64,000 nt of DNA from Afipia felis ATCC 53690 (GTDB lineage Bacteria; Pseudomonadota; Alphaproteobacteria; Rhizobiales; Xanthobacteraceae). Position 1 is the first letter of the stretch, and every line of letters starts with the position of its first letter. Where the stretch lies: assembly GCF_000314735.2 (NCBI RefSeq), contig NZ_KB375270.1, positions 3,038,001 to 3,102,000 of the forward strand, read 5' to 3'. A program made the position numbers and the translations under genes. The notes under the pieces were generated by a model, which was not told the origin of the DNA, made no database searches, and saw only the letters and a list, made by a program, of their open reading frames with translations. Shown one piece after another: positions 53,330 to 62,692 of this stretch.

Positions 53330-53593
53330 TCAGTCGCCATTGTCCGAGCGGCCCGTCATCTTGTGCATGCACAGGCCAAGCGCGCACATCGCAAGGCATG
53401 GCAATGCGCTGAGGAGAAGCGGTGCTATCCCGAGCGCAAGCAGCCAGCTCCAATTGAACGCGACGCCGAGGATGATGATCACCGCGCCGAGCACGAAAAG
53501 GCCGCGGCGGCTACCAAAATAGCGGCCGATCATCTGGAAGGCATTGTCAGGGCAGGGAGGCGGCGCTGGAATAAGGAATTTCAAATCGACCAT
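53330..53593 (-). CDS. Small membrane protein of the copper cluster
   Basis: An 87-residue protein with two close hydrophobic helices (GLFVLGAVIIILGVAFNWSW and LLALGIAPLLLSALPCLAMC), ending CALGLCMHKMTG. Cys, His and Met residues in and after the second helix could bind copper. Start 53593 gives a compact protein; the longer frame upstream has no supporting signal. It resembles the small membrane proteins often found beside DUF411 and multicopper oxidase genes. Function unknown. Confidence 0.75.
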   Translation of the reverse strand: MVDLKFLIPAPPPCPDNAFQMIGRYFGSRRGLFVLGAVIIILGVAFNWSWLLALGIAPLLLSALPCLAMCALGLCMHKMTGRSDNGD

Positions 53594-53692
53594 GAGTGTT
53601 TTTCCTCGGCTATGGAGCCGCCGATCTCTTGCGGGCTCGTATCGGAGCCGCACCTTCTCGTGAGCGGCATCCATGCAAAATGCGGCGGTCGA

Positions 53693-54133
53693 TCATTCCG
53701 TCGCGTAGATAAACGGCGCCTTGCCGTCCTTCGTGACGGCATAGATCGTGAACTTCTCGGTCTTCGTGCCGACCATGCCGGGCGAGCCCATCGGCATGCC
53801 TGGCAGGGTAATGCCAGCGATGGCAGGCTTCTCCGCAAGGAGCTTGCGGATGATGTCGACAGGCACGTGCCCGTCGATCACATAGCCACCAACGAACATG
53901 GTGTGACAGCCTTCCAGCTCTTCGGGTACGCCGGCCTTGCTGCTGATGTGGGCAAGATCATTGGTCGGCTTGACGTCGACGTCGAAGCCGTTGTTGCGCA
54001 GATAGGCGGCATAGCCTTCGCAGCAACTACAGTTCGGGTTCTTGTAGAGGACCGCGTGGATGGGCGCGGCGACCACGGGCGCCGACAGGAACAGAAGGGC
54101 GGCGCTGGCGAGGAGGAAGTGTCGTCTTTGCAT
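53693..54133 (-). CDS. DUF411 periplasmic metal-binding protein
   Basis: A 146-residue protein with a signal peptide (HFLLASAALLFLSAPVVAAP) and the DUF411 core: LYKNPNCSCCEGYAAYLRNN with the CxCC metal site, EELEGCHTMFVGGYVIDGHV and ITLPGMPMGSPGM. The family has a thioredoxin-like fold and is linked to copper handling in the periplasm. It lies 30 bp downstream of the multicopper oxidase gene on the same strand, so they are cotranscribed. Confidence 0.9.
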   Translation of the reverse strand: MQRRHFLLASAALLFLSAPVVAAPIHAVLYKNPNCSCCEGYAAYLRNNGFDVDVKPTNDLAHISSKAGVPEELEGCHTMFVGGYVIDGHVPVDIIRKLLAEKPAIAGITLPGMPMGSPGMVGTKTEKFTIYAVTKDGKAPFIYATE

Positions 54134-54163
54134 GTCCGTTCTCCGTTTCGAATAGGGTTGAGT

Positions 54164-55621
54164 TCAAGCGACGCGCAGTACGGTCATCAGACCGGCCACC
54201 TGGTGGTCCATGACGTGGCAATGCAGCATCCACTCGCCGGGATTGTCGGCGACGAAGGCGACCTCCACCGTCTCTCTCGGTGAGACCAGGACGGTGTCGC
54301 CCCAGAGATTGTGCGGCACAGGCTTTCCGTTGCGTGTCAGCACATGAAAGCTGTGACCATGCAGGTGCATCGGATGCCACCATGCGGTTTCGTTCTTGAG
54401 AGCTAGCAGGACGCTGCGGCCCCGCTGGAATGTAAGAACGGGCTTCATACCGGCGTCGCCATCGCCGGTCATCGACATACCATTGATGGCCCAGGCGGCG
54501 CCCCGACCCAAACCCATCATTCCCATGCCCTTCATGCCGCCCATCATCCCACTCATGCCGCTCATCATGCCGCCGCCCCCCATCATGCCGCCCTGGAGCG
54601 CCAGTTCGTGTCGCTCGGCGGTGGTGAGATCCGGCTCCGGTAGGGGGTTGCGCGGCAACTTGAGCGTGGCATCGAGGGGATGCGGGCGAAGCGGCGGCCT
54701 CTCGCCATAGGCAAGCTGGGTGAGCGTGTAGGATAGGTCGTCATAGAAGTCGTCGACCACGCGGTAGCGGCGGCCTGGCTCACCCTGCATGTCGAGAACG
54801 ACATCGATTCGCATCGCCGGGCCGACAACGACGCGACCTCCGTCCGGCTCATGCGGATCGCAGGGTTGGCCGTCGGTCGCGACGATCACCGGCCGATGGC
54901 CCTCGAAACGCAAAGCCATGATCCGGGCGAGTGCTCCGTTGACGAGCCGGAGCCGGAGCCGCTCACCGGCCCGGACCGGCTGCTCGTCCGATATCGCGCC
55001 GTTGAGCGTTACCGTGTTTCCGACCCGGCCAGACATGGCCGCTTCCATGCCATTGCCGAACCCGCCAGCAATCTGGGCCTCTGAGGTGAGGCGCCAGTCC
55101 GAGAGCACCCAAAGGAGATCGCGGTCGACCGCGATGGGCTCGCGCTCTTTCACGATCACGGCGCCCGCGAGGCCACGGCCAAGCTGTTCGAGGCTGTTGG
55201 CGTGCGAGTGATACCAGAAGGTGCCGGCATCCGGCGGCGTGAACGTGTAGGTGAAGGTCTCGCCAGGCTTGATCAGTGGCTGCGTCAGGCCTGGCACGCC
55301 GTCCATCGCGTTCGGCAGCCGGATGCCGTGCCAATGCACGGTCGTGCCCTGATCGAGCCGGTTCTCGACGAGGATACGTGCCGGCTCGCCTTGCCGGAGG
55401 CGCACGACCGGCCCCGGCACGGCGCCGTTGTAGGCCCAGACCTCCGCCCGAGGATGGCCTGCTCCTGCGAGTGAAGCACGGCTCGGCCCAGCCGTGATGC
55501 GGATGTCGCCCGGGGCGGCCGCTCGTGCCCGCCATGGGAGCGACGATGTTGTCAAAGCCAGTCCGGTGCCAGCCAGCAACAGGCCGCGGCGCGAGATGGC
55601 AGAACCAGTTCTTATATTCAC
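54164..55621 (-). CDS. Tat-exported multicopper oxidase (CopA/CueO-like)
   Basis: A 485-residue multicopper oxidase with a twin-arginine signal (ISRRGLLLAGTGLALTTSSL). Copper ligand motifs are present in order: TTVHWHGIRLP, FWYHSHANS, WWHPMHLHGHSF and WMLHCHVMDHQVAGLM. A Met/Gly-rich stretch near residue 380 (GGMMGGGGMMSGMSG) is typical of cuprous oxidases that oxidise toxic Cu(I). GTG at 55621 is chosen because GGAAGG precedes it and the signal then lies at the N-terminus; an in-frame start near 55726 would bury it. Confidence 0.92.
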   Translation of the reverse strand: MNIRTGSAISRRGLLLAGTGLALTTSSLPWRARAAAPGDIRITAGPSRASLAGAGHPRAEVWAYNGAVPGPVVRLRQGEPARILVENRLDQGTTVHWHGIRLPNAMDGVPGLTQPLIKPGETFTYTFTPPDAGTFWYHSHANSLEQLGRGLAGAVIVKEREPIAVDRDLLWVLSDWRLTSEAQIAGGFGNGMEAAMSGRVGNTVTLNGAISDEQPVRAGERLRLRLVNGALARIMALRFEGHRPVIVATDGQPCDPHEPDGGRVVVGPAMRIDVVLDMQGEPGRRYRVVDDFYDDLSYTLTQLAYGERPPLRPHPLDATLKLPRNPLPEPDLTTAERHELALQGGMMGGGGMMSGMSGMMGGMKGMGMMGLGRGAAWAINGMSMTGDGDAGMKPVLTFQRGRSVLLALKNETAWWHPMHLHGHSFHVLTRNGKPVPHNLWGDTVLVSPRETVEVAFVADNPGEWMLHCHVMDHQVAGLMTVLRVA

Positions 55622-55769
55622 GTTGGACCCTTCCGAATCATCGTAGATGACGGGAACGCGCCGGTCTTGATCGCCCGTTGGCGGGATCAGACTGGTGCCC
55701 GCGATAGGCACAGCACGCGCACGCATTCGTTGGCCTCGGCCTTAGTCGCTTAAAGCGATGGCCGCGGTG

Positions 55770-56132
55770 TCAGCCGATGCTGGCGGGTCTGGGCGGGTGG
55801 GGGCCAGGCGGCGAAGCCCTGCCGTTGAGCAGCGCCACGCGTGCTGCAATCGGTGACCCGGGCCTCTGGACCAGGGCCATTCCGGTGACTTGCGGGAGCA
55901 CGGCCAAGACCGGCGCAACGCAGAAGGCCGCGCACGGCATAGCCTTCATGTCGTTATCATTCCCGCCGCTCGGGCAACAATCGCAGCCATTGTGGCCGGG
56001 AGCGCCCATATCGGACGCCATCGCCATCTTCGCAGTCATGTCGCTGGCCTGGACTGCCGACAGGCTCATCCCCACGGTCACGAAGACCGCGAGGAACAGG
56101 GCGACGAGCTGTGTGGCCGACCAGCGTTTCAT
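55770..56132 (-). CDS. Exported Cys/Met-rich protein of the copper cluster
   Basis: A 120-residue protein with an N-terminal hydrophobic segment (LVALFLAVFVTVGMSLSAVQ), a Met/Asp-rich part and the cysteine cluster NGCDCCPSGG, then MPCAAFCVAPVLAVL. A similar Cys layout occurs in the 61475-61840 protein, so they appear to be paralogues. The likely role is periplasmic copper binding; this is inferred from residues and neighbours. Start 56132 (MKRWSATQ) is chosen because longer frames overlap cusA out of frame. Confidence 0.7.
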   Translation of the reverse strand: MKRWSATQLVALFLAVFVTVGMSLSAVQASDMTAKMAMASDMGAPGHNGCDCCPSGGNDNDMKAMPCAAFCVAPVLAVLPQVTGMALVQRPGSPIAARVALLNGRASPPGPHPPRPASIG

Positions 56133-56188
56133 GGTGCCACCAGCGTCGCGCCGAACTGCGCCAAAAACAAGTCGGCTCGGCTCTCGTC

Positions 56189-56305
56189 TCACCGGAAGAA
56201 GACGTATTTTACGAGCGCGGCAATCACCAGCACCAGCACGACGATGCCGATGACGCCGAAAAGGCCCATGCCCCACATCATTCCTTCGCCCATCATATTG
56301 TGCAT
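56189..56305 (-). CDS. 38-residue single-helix membrane peptide
   Basis: A short gene between cusA and the Cys-rich protein. It encodes a Met-rich N-terminus (MHNMMGEGMMWGMG) and one hydrophobic helix (IGIVVLVLVIAALVKYVF). AGGAG lies about 9 nt before the ATG. It begins 15 bp after the cusA stop. Met clusters plus a single helix suggest a small partner of the efflux complex or a copper-binding peptide; this is inference. Confidence 0.65.
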   Translation of the reverse strand: MHNMMGEGMMWGMGLFGVIGIVVLVLVIAALVKYVFFR

Positions 56306-56320
56306 CTTGGCGCTCTCCTG

Positions 56321-59300
56321 TCATTCGGCCGCCTCGCGTAGCGGTAAGGGTTCGAGTTCCTCGACGGAGGCCGGGACGGCCTTCGCCGGAAGCCCCCATC
56401 CTTTGATCAGCCCATAGATCGCCGGGATCACAACGAGCGTCAGGATCGTCGATGAGATCATGCCGCCGATCATCGGGACAGCGATGCGCTGCATGACCTC
56501 CGAACCAGCGCCGGTGCTCCACAGGATCGGCACTAGGCCCGCCATGATGGCCACGACCGTCATCATCTTCGGCCGTACCCGCTCGACCGCGCCGAGCATG
56601 ATCGCCTCGTAGAGATCGGCACGGGTGAAGCTCCGGCCTTGTCCGGCTCGCGCCGTCTTCACCTCGGCCATCGCCTGATCGAGATAGATCAGCATAACGA
56701 CCCCTGTCTCGGCAGCGACGCCGGCGAGCGCGATGAACCCTACCGCCACCGCGACCGACATGTTGAAGCCGAGCCACCACATCAGCCACACCCCGCCGAC
56801 CAGAGCGAAGGGCAGCGACAGCATGACGATCAGCGTCTCCGTGAGCGCCCGGAAGTTGAGGTAGAGCAGCAGGAAGATGATCAGGAGCGTCACCGGCACC
56901 ACGATCTTCATCCGCGCTTCGGCCCGCTCCAGATATTCGTACTGTCCGCTCCAGCCGACCGAATAGCCCGGCGGCAGCTTCACCGATGCGGCGACCGCCT
57001 TCTGCGCCTCGGCAACATAGCCGCCAAGATCGCGGCCGTTGATGTCGACATAAATATAGGTCGCGAGCTGCCCGTTCTCGGTGCGGATTGAGGTCGCGCC
57101 CCGTGTGAGCTGAACCTTCGCCACCTCGCCAAGGGGAATGGCGCCGCCACCGGACAGCGGCACTTCGACATCGGTCGCGATCGCCCGTGGATTCGAACGT
57201 AGGTCGCGGGGGTAGCGGATATTCACGCCGTAGCGCTCGCGACCCTCGACTGTTGTCGTCACCGTCTCGCCGCCGAGTGCGGTTGCGATAACGTCCTGCG
57301 CATCGCCGATCTTAAGACCGTAGCGGCCTAGCGCCTCCCGGTCGGGGATGATGTCGAGATAGTAACCGCCGATGACTCGTTCGGCATAGGCGCTCGACGT
57401 GCCGGGCACCGCCCTGAGGACTGTTTCGATCTGACGGGCGACCTTCTCCATCTCACCAAGGTCCGCGCCGAACACTTTGACGCCGACTGGCGTGCGGATG
57501 CCGGTCGAGAGCATGTCGATGCGAGCACGAATCGGCATGGTCCAGGCATTCGAGACGCCGGGGAACTGTAGCGCCTTGTCCATCTCGGCCTTGAGGCTGT
57601 CGATATTCACGCCGGGCCGCCACTGCTCCTTCGGCTTCAGATTGATGATGGTCTCGAACATTTCGGTCGGCGCCGGGTCGGTCGCCGTCGCTGCACGGCC
57701 GGCCTTGCCGTACACGGAATCCACCTCCGGGAACGATTTGATGATGCGGTCCTGCACTTGTAGTAACTCAGCCGCCTTCGTCACGGAAATTCCCGGCAGG
57801 GTGGTCGGCATATAGAGCAGCGTGCCTTCATCGAGATTTGGCATGAACTCCGAGCCGAGCTGGCGCGCGGGCCAGATGCTGACGGCAAGTGCAACAAGAG
57901 CAACGATGATGGTAAAGGTCTTCGCCTTCAGGACCGCGCGAATGATCGGTCGATAAGTCCAGATCAGAAATTTGTTGATCGGGTTCTTATGCTCCGGAAT
58001 GATCTTGCCGCGCACGAAGATCACCATCAGCGCCGGCACCAATGTCACCGACAGAATCGCGGCCGCCGCCATCGAGAAGGTCTTGGTGAAGGCGAGCGGG
58101 CCGAACAGCCGTCCCTCCTGCGATTCCAGCGTGAAGATCGGCAGAAAGGACACGGTGATGACGAGCAGGCTGAAGAACAGTGCCGGACCGACCTCGCTCG
58201 CCGCATCGATCAGGATTTGCACGCGGGGCTTATCCGGCGGCGCGCGCTCCAGATGCTTATGGGCGTTCTCGATCATGACGATGGCGGCGTCGATCATGGC
58301 GCCGACCGCGATGGCGATGCCGCCGAGACTCATGATGTTGGAGCCGAGCCCGATCAGCTTCATCCCGGTGAAGGCGATCAGGATGCCAACCGGCAGCATA
58401 AGGATGGCGACGAGTGCGCTTCTGAGATGCAGCAGGAACACCACGCAGACAAAGGCGACAATGATGCTCTCCTCTGTCAGTGTGTGCCGCAACGTTTCGA
58501 TCGCGGCCTCGATGAGATGCGAGCGATCATAGACCGGCACGATTTCAGCGCCTTTGGGCAGGCTGCCCGCGATGTCGGCAAGCTTCTGTTTGACGTTCTC
58601 GATCACGCTGAGCGCGTTGGCGCCGAAGCGCTGTAGCACGATGCCACTTGCCACTTCCCCTTCGCCGTTGAGCTCGGTGATGCCGCGTCGCTCGTCCGGA
58701 CCGATCTCCACGCGCGCCACGTCCTTGAGACGCAGCGGCACGCCCCGATCGGTCTTCAGCACGATGTTCTCGATATCGGCGGGCGATTTGATGTAGCCCC
58801 GGCCGCGCACCATAAACTCGAACTCTGACAGCTCAAGCGTACGACCGCCGACATCCTGGTTGCTGTTGCGCACGGCGTCACGCACGGCAGCGAGTGATAT
58901 TCCCTGGGCGCGCAGCCGCAGCGGATCGACGACGATGTTATATTGCTTGACGAAGCCACCGACGCTCGCGACCTCCGAGACCCCCTCGGCCTTCGAGGCA
59001 GCAAAACGGATGACCCAGTCCTGCAGCGAGCGTAACTCAGCCAGTGTCATGTCCTTGGCGATAACGGCATATTGGTAAACCCATCCGACACCGGTCGCGT
59101 CCGGCCCGAGCCCCGGCGTGACGCCGGCCGGCAGGCGCTTGGCCGCGGCGTTCAGATATTCGAGCACGCGGCTACGCGCCCAATAGGGATCCGTGCCGTC
59201 CTCGAAGATCACGTAGACGAAGGAGACGCCGAAAAAGGAGAAGCCGCGCACGACTTTGGACCTTGGTACGGTCAGCATGGCTGTTGTCAGAGGATAGGTG

Positions 59301-59494
59301 ACCTGATCCTCAACCACCTGCGGCGCCTGGCCGGGATAATCGGTGTAGACGATGACCTGCACATCCGAGAGATCGGGAATGGCGTCCAGCGGTAAGGTCT
59401 TGACGGCATAGACACCGGCCGCGACAGCGAACGCGGTGCCGACCAGGATCAGAACGAGGTTGCGTGCGGACCACGCGATGAGGCGGGCGATCAT
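56321..59494 (-). CDS. cusA: CusA-type heavy-metal RND efflux permease
   Basis: A 1,057-residue inner-membrane pump of the heavy-metal RND class. It has the N-terminal helix and LPLDAIPDLSDVQVIVYTDY, the motif GGIAIAVGAMIDAAIVMIEN with the acidic proton-relay region, RARIDMLSTGIRTPVGVKVF typical of Cu/Ag members, and a second membrane block with GVAAETGVVMLIYLDQAM. Length and motifs fit CusA/SilA better than CzcA. It forms a tripartite complex with CusB and an outer-membrane factor; no outer-membrane component is in the window. Its start overlaps cusB by ATGA. Confidence 0.93.
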   Translation of the reverse strand: MIARLIAWSARNLVLILVGTAFAVAAGVYAVKTLPLDAIPDLSDVQVIVYTDYPGQAPQVVEDQVTYPLTTAMLTVPRSKVVRGFSFFGVSFVYVIFEDGTDPYWARSRVLEYLNAAAKRLPAGVTPGLGPDATGVGWVYQYAVIAKDMTLAELRSLQDWVIRFAASKAEGVSEVASVGGFVKQYNIVVDPLRLRAQGISLAAVRDAVRNSNQDVGGRTLELSEFEFMVRGRGYIKSPADIENIVLKTDRGVPLRLKDVARVEIGPDERRGITELNGEGEVASGIVLQRFGANALSVIENVKQKLADIAGSLPKGAEIVPVYDRSHLIEAAIETLRHTLTEESIIVAFVCVVFLLHLRSALVAILMLPVGILIAFTGMKLIGLGSNIMSLGGIAIAVGAMIDAAIVMIENAHKHLERAPPDKPRVQILIDAASEVGPALFFSLLVITVSFLPIFTLESQEGRLFGPLAFTKTFSMAAAAILSVTLVPALMVIFVRGKIIPEHKNPINKFLIWTYRPIIRAVLKAKTFTIIVALVALAVSIWPARQLGSEFMPNLDEGTLLYMPTTLPGISVTKAAELLQVQDRIIKSFPEVDSVYGKAGRAATATDPAPTEMFETIINLKPKEQWRPGVNIDSLKAEMDKALQFPGVSNAWTMPIRARIDMLSTGIRTPVGVKVFGADLGEMEKVARQIETVLRAVPGTSSAYAERVIGGYYLDIIPDREALGRYGLKIGDAQDVIATALGGETVTTTVEGRERYGVNIRYPRDLRSNPRAIATDVEVPLSGGGAIPLGEVAKVQLTRGATSIRTENGQLATYIYVDINGRDLGGYVAEAQKAVAASVKLPPGYSVGWSGQYEYLERAEARMKIVVPVTLLIIFLLLYLNFRALTETLIVMLSLPFALVGGVWLMWWLGFNMSVAVAVGFIALAGVAAETGVVMLIYLDQAMAEVKTARAGQGRSFTRADLYEAIMLGAVERVRPKMMTVVAIMAGLVPILWSTGAGSEVMQRIAVPMIGGMISSTILTLVVIPAIYGLIKGWGLPAKAVPASVEELEPLPLREAAE

Positions 59495-60927
59495 GGCGTA
59501 TCTCCTGTCGCTGTCATGCCGCTGAGTGCAGCCTTCAGATTGCTCTCGGCGTCGATGAGGAAGTTTGCCGAGACGACAACCCGATCGCCGGATGCGACGC
59601 CGCTACGGATTTCGGTGAAGCCGCCGCCCTGGGTGCCGAGCTTGACCTGACGCGGTTCGAAACGGCCATCGCCTTTGTCGAGGATCACCACCTGACGCGT
59701 GCCAGTGTCGATCACCGCGCTATCGGGCACCGCGACCACCGATCTTCCGCCACCCACTTCGATCTCGACATCAGCATACATGTCAGGGCGAAGAACGCCG
59801 TCCGGGTTTGGGATCTCGATCCGCACCTTCGTCGTGCGCGTCGCCTCGTTGACCTGCGGATAGATCAGCGCGACGCGACCCTCAAAAGTCCTACCGGGCA
59901 AGCTGCGCACGCGAACCTTAGCGAGTTGACCAAGTTCGACGCTCGCGAGTGCATATTCAGGCACGTCGGCAAGTACCCAGACAGTCGATAGATCGGCGAT
60001 ACGGAACAGAACCTCGCCGGCCGTCATTTTCATTCCCTCGGTCGCATTACGCACGAGGACGATGCCGTCGCGAGGGGCGTACCAGGTAAAGGCCGGCGGA
60101 ACCTGATGAGTCCGGTCGATCTCGTCGATGACTTCCTTCGGCACCGCGTAGTTCTCGAGACGCCGACGCGCTACATTGAGCCCTGGATTGATCTGGACTT
60201 GTACGGCAGCAGTCGCGATCTCCTGCGAGCGTAGTTGCAGGAGAGGCTGTCCCTTCCGCACCCGGTCTCCGGTCGTGACGTTCTCGACCTTGCCGACATA
60301 GGAGTCAGCCGCGACGGTCACGACCGAGACATTCCGCTCGTCCGGCTGGATGGCGCCCGGAACCCGCACCGCTTGGACGATGACACGATCGGCGGCAATC
60401 TCAGAACGAACGCCCGTTCGCTGCAGCTTGCCCGGCGCGACCTTGATGGTCGAACCGTCCTCGTCGTCGCCGGCGTAGACGGGGAGATAATCCATCCCCA
60501 TCGAATCCTTTTTTTGCACCGGCGAGGTGTCGGGCAGGCCCATGGGGTTGCGATAGTAGAGGATCTTCTTCGGGTCGCCGGCGGCAGGAGCTTCGGCAAC
60601 GCTGGCCGGCTTGTCGTCGAAGCTGATGTCCTCGCTCGCGTGAACCGGCAGGAAGTCCCGCCCATCCGCGGTCGTCTTCGGCAGCGCCGAATAGGCCGGA
60701 CGGCTGTCAGGATCCCGATAATAGATCACCGGTCCCGAGGGCGTCGGCCTGGCGCTCGCCCGAGGTGTCGTGGCGCCCTCCAGCCAGGGGACCGCCCGGA
60801 GGAGCCACGCTACCACGGTTGGGTTCATGGGTGGCAGCGCAAGATCGCGATGCCCAGCCCAGTAGCCTCCAGCCCCCGCCGCCAGTATGGCGGCGAGGGT
60901 GAGGCCCGTACGGCCGATGCGCGTCAT
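59491..60927 (-). CDS. cusB: CusB-type periplasmic adaptor
   Basis: A 478-residue membrane-fusion protein with an N-terminal anchor (TGLTLAAILAAGAGGYWAG). Two heavy-metal-binding segments follow (VIYYRDPDSRPAYSALPK and ILYYRNPMGLPDTSPVQKKD, each closing with a DFLPV/DYLPV-type motif), then the lipoyl/hairpin/beta-barrel adaptor core (VTTGDRVRKGQPLLQL, GMKMTAGEVLFRIADLSTVW). Tandem heavy-metal segments in one adaptor are noteworthy. It carries Cu/Ag ions to CusA. ATGA overlaps link it to cusA downstream and to the FixH-like gene upstream. Confidence 0.92.
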   Translation of the reverse strand: MTRIGRTGLTLAAILAAGAGGYWAGHRDLALPPMNPTVVAWLLRAVPWLEGATTPRASARPTPSGPVIYYRDPDSRPAYSALPKTTADGRDFLPVHASEDISFDDKPASVAEAPAAGDPKKILYYRNPMGLPDTSPVQKKDSMGMDYLPVYAGDDEDGSTIKVAPGKLQRTGVRSEIAADRVIVQAVRVPGAIQPDERNVSVVTVAADSYVGKVENVTTGDRVRKGQPLLQLRSQEIATAAVQVQINPGLNVARRRLENYAVPKEVIDEIDRTHQVPPAFTWYAPRDGIVLVRNATEGMKMTAGEVLFRIADLSTVWVLADVPEYALASVELGQLAKVRVRSLPGRTFEGRVALIYPQVNEATRTTKVRIEIPNPDGVLRPDMYADVEIEVGGGRSVVAVPDSAVIDTGTRQVVILDKGDGRFEPRQVKLGTQGGGFTEIRSGVASGDRVVVSANFLIDAESNLKAALSGMTATGDTP

Positions 60928-61337
60928 GGTACCGCCTTGAACTCGAGCTTGTTCTCGACCGTGCCGGTCTCGCCCTGCAGCTTGGCGCCGAGCGAGAGCC
61001 GCCAGCCCCCGGCCATCACGAGAGCCGCTTTAAAGCGATAGACGCCGGGCTCCGTTGACGGCAGTTGCTCGATCGGCTCGGCCATCTCGGCCATGCTGTC
61101 TGGCGCCATATCGACACGTTTGGCGATGATCACCGCGTCCGGCACGGGCTTGCCGGAACGCTTGTCGACCAGGCGAACGGTCACGACGGCACCGTCACCC
61201 TTCTTCACTTCGCTCTGGACGAGCTGGAACTCATAGTCGCCGATCCCGGCCCAGGCCTGCGAGAGGGTTCCGATGCAAGCAGCACCGACCGTCGCCGCGA
61301 CCGCAGCGGATTTCACATTCAGAAAGTTCATCGTCAA
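60924..61337 (-). CDS. FixH/YtkA-like exported protein heading the cus operon
   Basis: A 137-residue protein with a signal peptide (AAVAATVGAACIGTLSQAWA) and a single beta-sandwich-like domain: YEFQLVQSEVKKGDGAVVTV, RLVDKRSGKPVPDAVIIAKR and EPGVYRFKAALVMAGGWRLS. This matches the FixH/YtkA-like family often placed ahead of cusBA in alphaproteobacteria. A second ATG at 61331 would shorten it by two residues. It overlaps cusB by ATGA. Probably a periplasmic partner of the efflux system. Confidence 0.8.
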   Translation of the reverse strand: MTMNFLNVKSAAVAATVGAACIGTLSQAWAGIGDYEFQLVQSEVKKGDGAVVTVRLVDKRSGKPVPDAVIIAKRVDMAPDSMAEMAEPIEQLPSTEPGVYRFKAALVMAGGWRLSLGAKLQGETGTVENKLEFKAVP

Positions 61338-61474
61338 AGATTCCCAAATTCATCTCGTTCAGCCACGCGGACGCGCGGCCGGCTCGTGATCAGGCCTATG
61401 GCCGGATCACGTGGCTTCGCCGCATGAACTCGGTCATGCGGCATGATACGGCTCACAAGGAGCCGCCGATGAAT

Positions 61475-61840
61475 TCAGGCTCGGGGAGGTCGGGGTGGTG
61501 GCGGGTCGATCAGGCCGTCGCGCCACAGATGATCACTCGGCTCCTTCACGCTCGTCACGGCGAACCGAGCGGGAATGAAAGCCGATGCCGGAAGAGAACC
61601 GGGAAGACAATTGGCCGTGCATAGAACGGCCAGCGGGCAGGATTTCGAACAATCCGGCTGCGCAGGTTTCTCACCCGAACAACAAGGCATGCTGTCCGAC
61701 ATAGACGCCATTTCGGATGTCGCCGCCATCTGGGCAGCCCCCATCGCCCTCGCAGACGACGGACCAACCATCGGCGCAATCAAAAGGCTCAAGACCGCAA
61801 AGATCGAGAGCAGGCGGGGGACAAGCGACCAAGGCTTCAC
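61475..61840 (-). CDS. Exported Cys-rich protein at the head of the copper cluster
   Basis: A 121-residue protein with a signal peptide (LLSIFAVLSLLIAPMVGPSS), a Met/Ser/Ala-rich linker and a cysteine-rich centre: MPCCSGEKPAQPDCSKSCPL, then LCTANCLPG. The C-terminus is proline-rich. The cysteine spacing parallels the 55770-56132 protein. It is upstream of the FixH-like gene with a gap of about 140 bp and is probably the first gene of the copper operon. Copper binding is inferred. Confidence 0.68.
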   Translation of the reverse strand: MKPWSLVPRLLSIFAVLSLLIAPMVGPSSARAMGAAQMAATSEMASMSDSMPCCSGEKPAQPDCSKSCPLAVLCTANCLPGSLPASAFIPARFAVTSVKEPSDHLWRDGLIDPPPPRPPRA

Positions 61841-62257
61841 GGGTCATGCATCTCACATAGTGCACCGCAAGAGAAGCGCCGGCTTGTTCACTTTCTCGTC
61901 AGCGCATGCGGCCATGACCACTCGCATCCTTTAATGCGATTCAGGAATAGTTGCCTCGCCACGAACGAGCGTGCGCCCAGCTGGCTTCATCCGAGCGTTC
62001 TCACGCAGACGCGACATCGCGTCGAATCAGCTCACGGCCATCTCTATCCAGCTTCCCACGATTATGCGCTGGAGAGCATAAGCACGAATTCGACTCATTC
62101 CAGCCATGAAGGGACGCATCGGCACACAAGCTCGACCGAGGAAGACCAGTGGGATTTCCCCTCCCGCGGGCGCCTGTTTGCGGTTATACTCACGGTCGCG
62201 CCGTGGTGGTGGTGGAAGGCGCGACCGTCAGACCTTTATCTCACGGAGTACACCGCC
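61841..62257. other. Divergent intergenic region
   Basis: This 417-bp region separates the minus-strand copper cluster from a plus-strand membrane protein. An open frame from 61934 reads through it, but its translation looks unstructured and no ribosome site supports it. I see no other gene. Confidence 0.4.
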
Positions 62258-62692
62258 ATGATCCTCTTCGGACCACTCCTCGTCATAGTCGGCATCGGCT
62301 TTATCTGCTGGCTGCTGTTCACCCTCGCTATCTTTGCGCTGCCGTTTTTCGCCGGTCTGACGATCGGCATCTGGGCCTTTCACACGGGGCCCGGCGTGCT
62401 CGGCGGCATTGCCGTGGGTCTTGTAGCCGGCGGCGTCACCTTTGGCCTTGGCCAGCTTGCGCTCGCCGTTGTGCCATGGGCGTGGGCTCGGCTCCTGATC
62501 ATCCTTCTCTATGTCGCGCCCGCCACCGTCGCTGGCTACAGCGCCACGCATGGAATCGCCCAGATGGCGATGCCTTCACCCACCTGGCAGACGATCTTCG
62601 CCGTCATCGGCGCGGTCGCCGTCACGGCGTTTGTCCGCTTCACCGGAATGGCCGCGCCCGGACCAGCCGGACAGGGCTTAGCGCGGGGCTGA
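62258..62692 (+). CDS. Small multi-pass membrane protein
   Basis: A 144-residue protein with about four hydrophobic helices (ILFGPLLVIVGIGFICWLLF, VLGGIAVGLVAGGVTFGLG and two more), glycine-rich between them. Start 62258 is chosen because ACGGAG lies about 10 nt upstream and the protein then opens directly with the first helix. No family signature is recognisable. It is divergent from the copper cluster and may or may not be functionally linked. Confidence 0.7.
   Translation: MILFGPLLVIVGIGFICWLLFTLAIFALPFFAGLTIGIWAFHTGPGVLGGIAVGLVAGGVTFGLGQLALAVVPWAWARLLIILLYVAPATVAGYSATHGIAQMAMPSPTWQTIFAVIGAVAVTAFVRFTGMAAPGPAGQGLARG

Noticed and set aside
55770..56789. 339-codon minus-strand frame spanning the start of the copper Cys-rich gene
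   Set aside because: Its first two-thirds is cusA read out of frame; only 55770-56132 has signal-peptide and Cys-cluster features.
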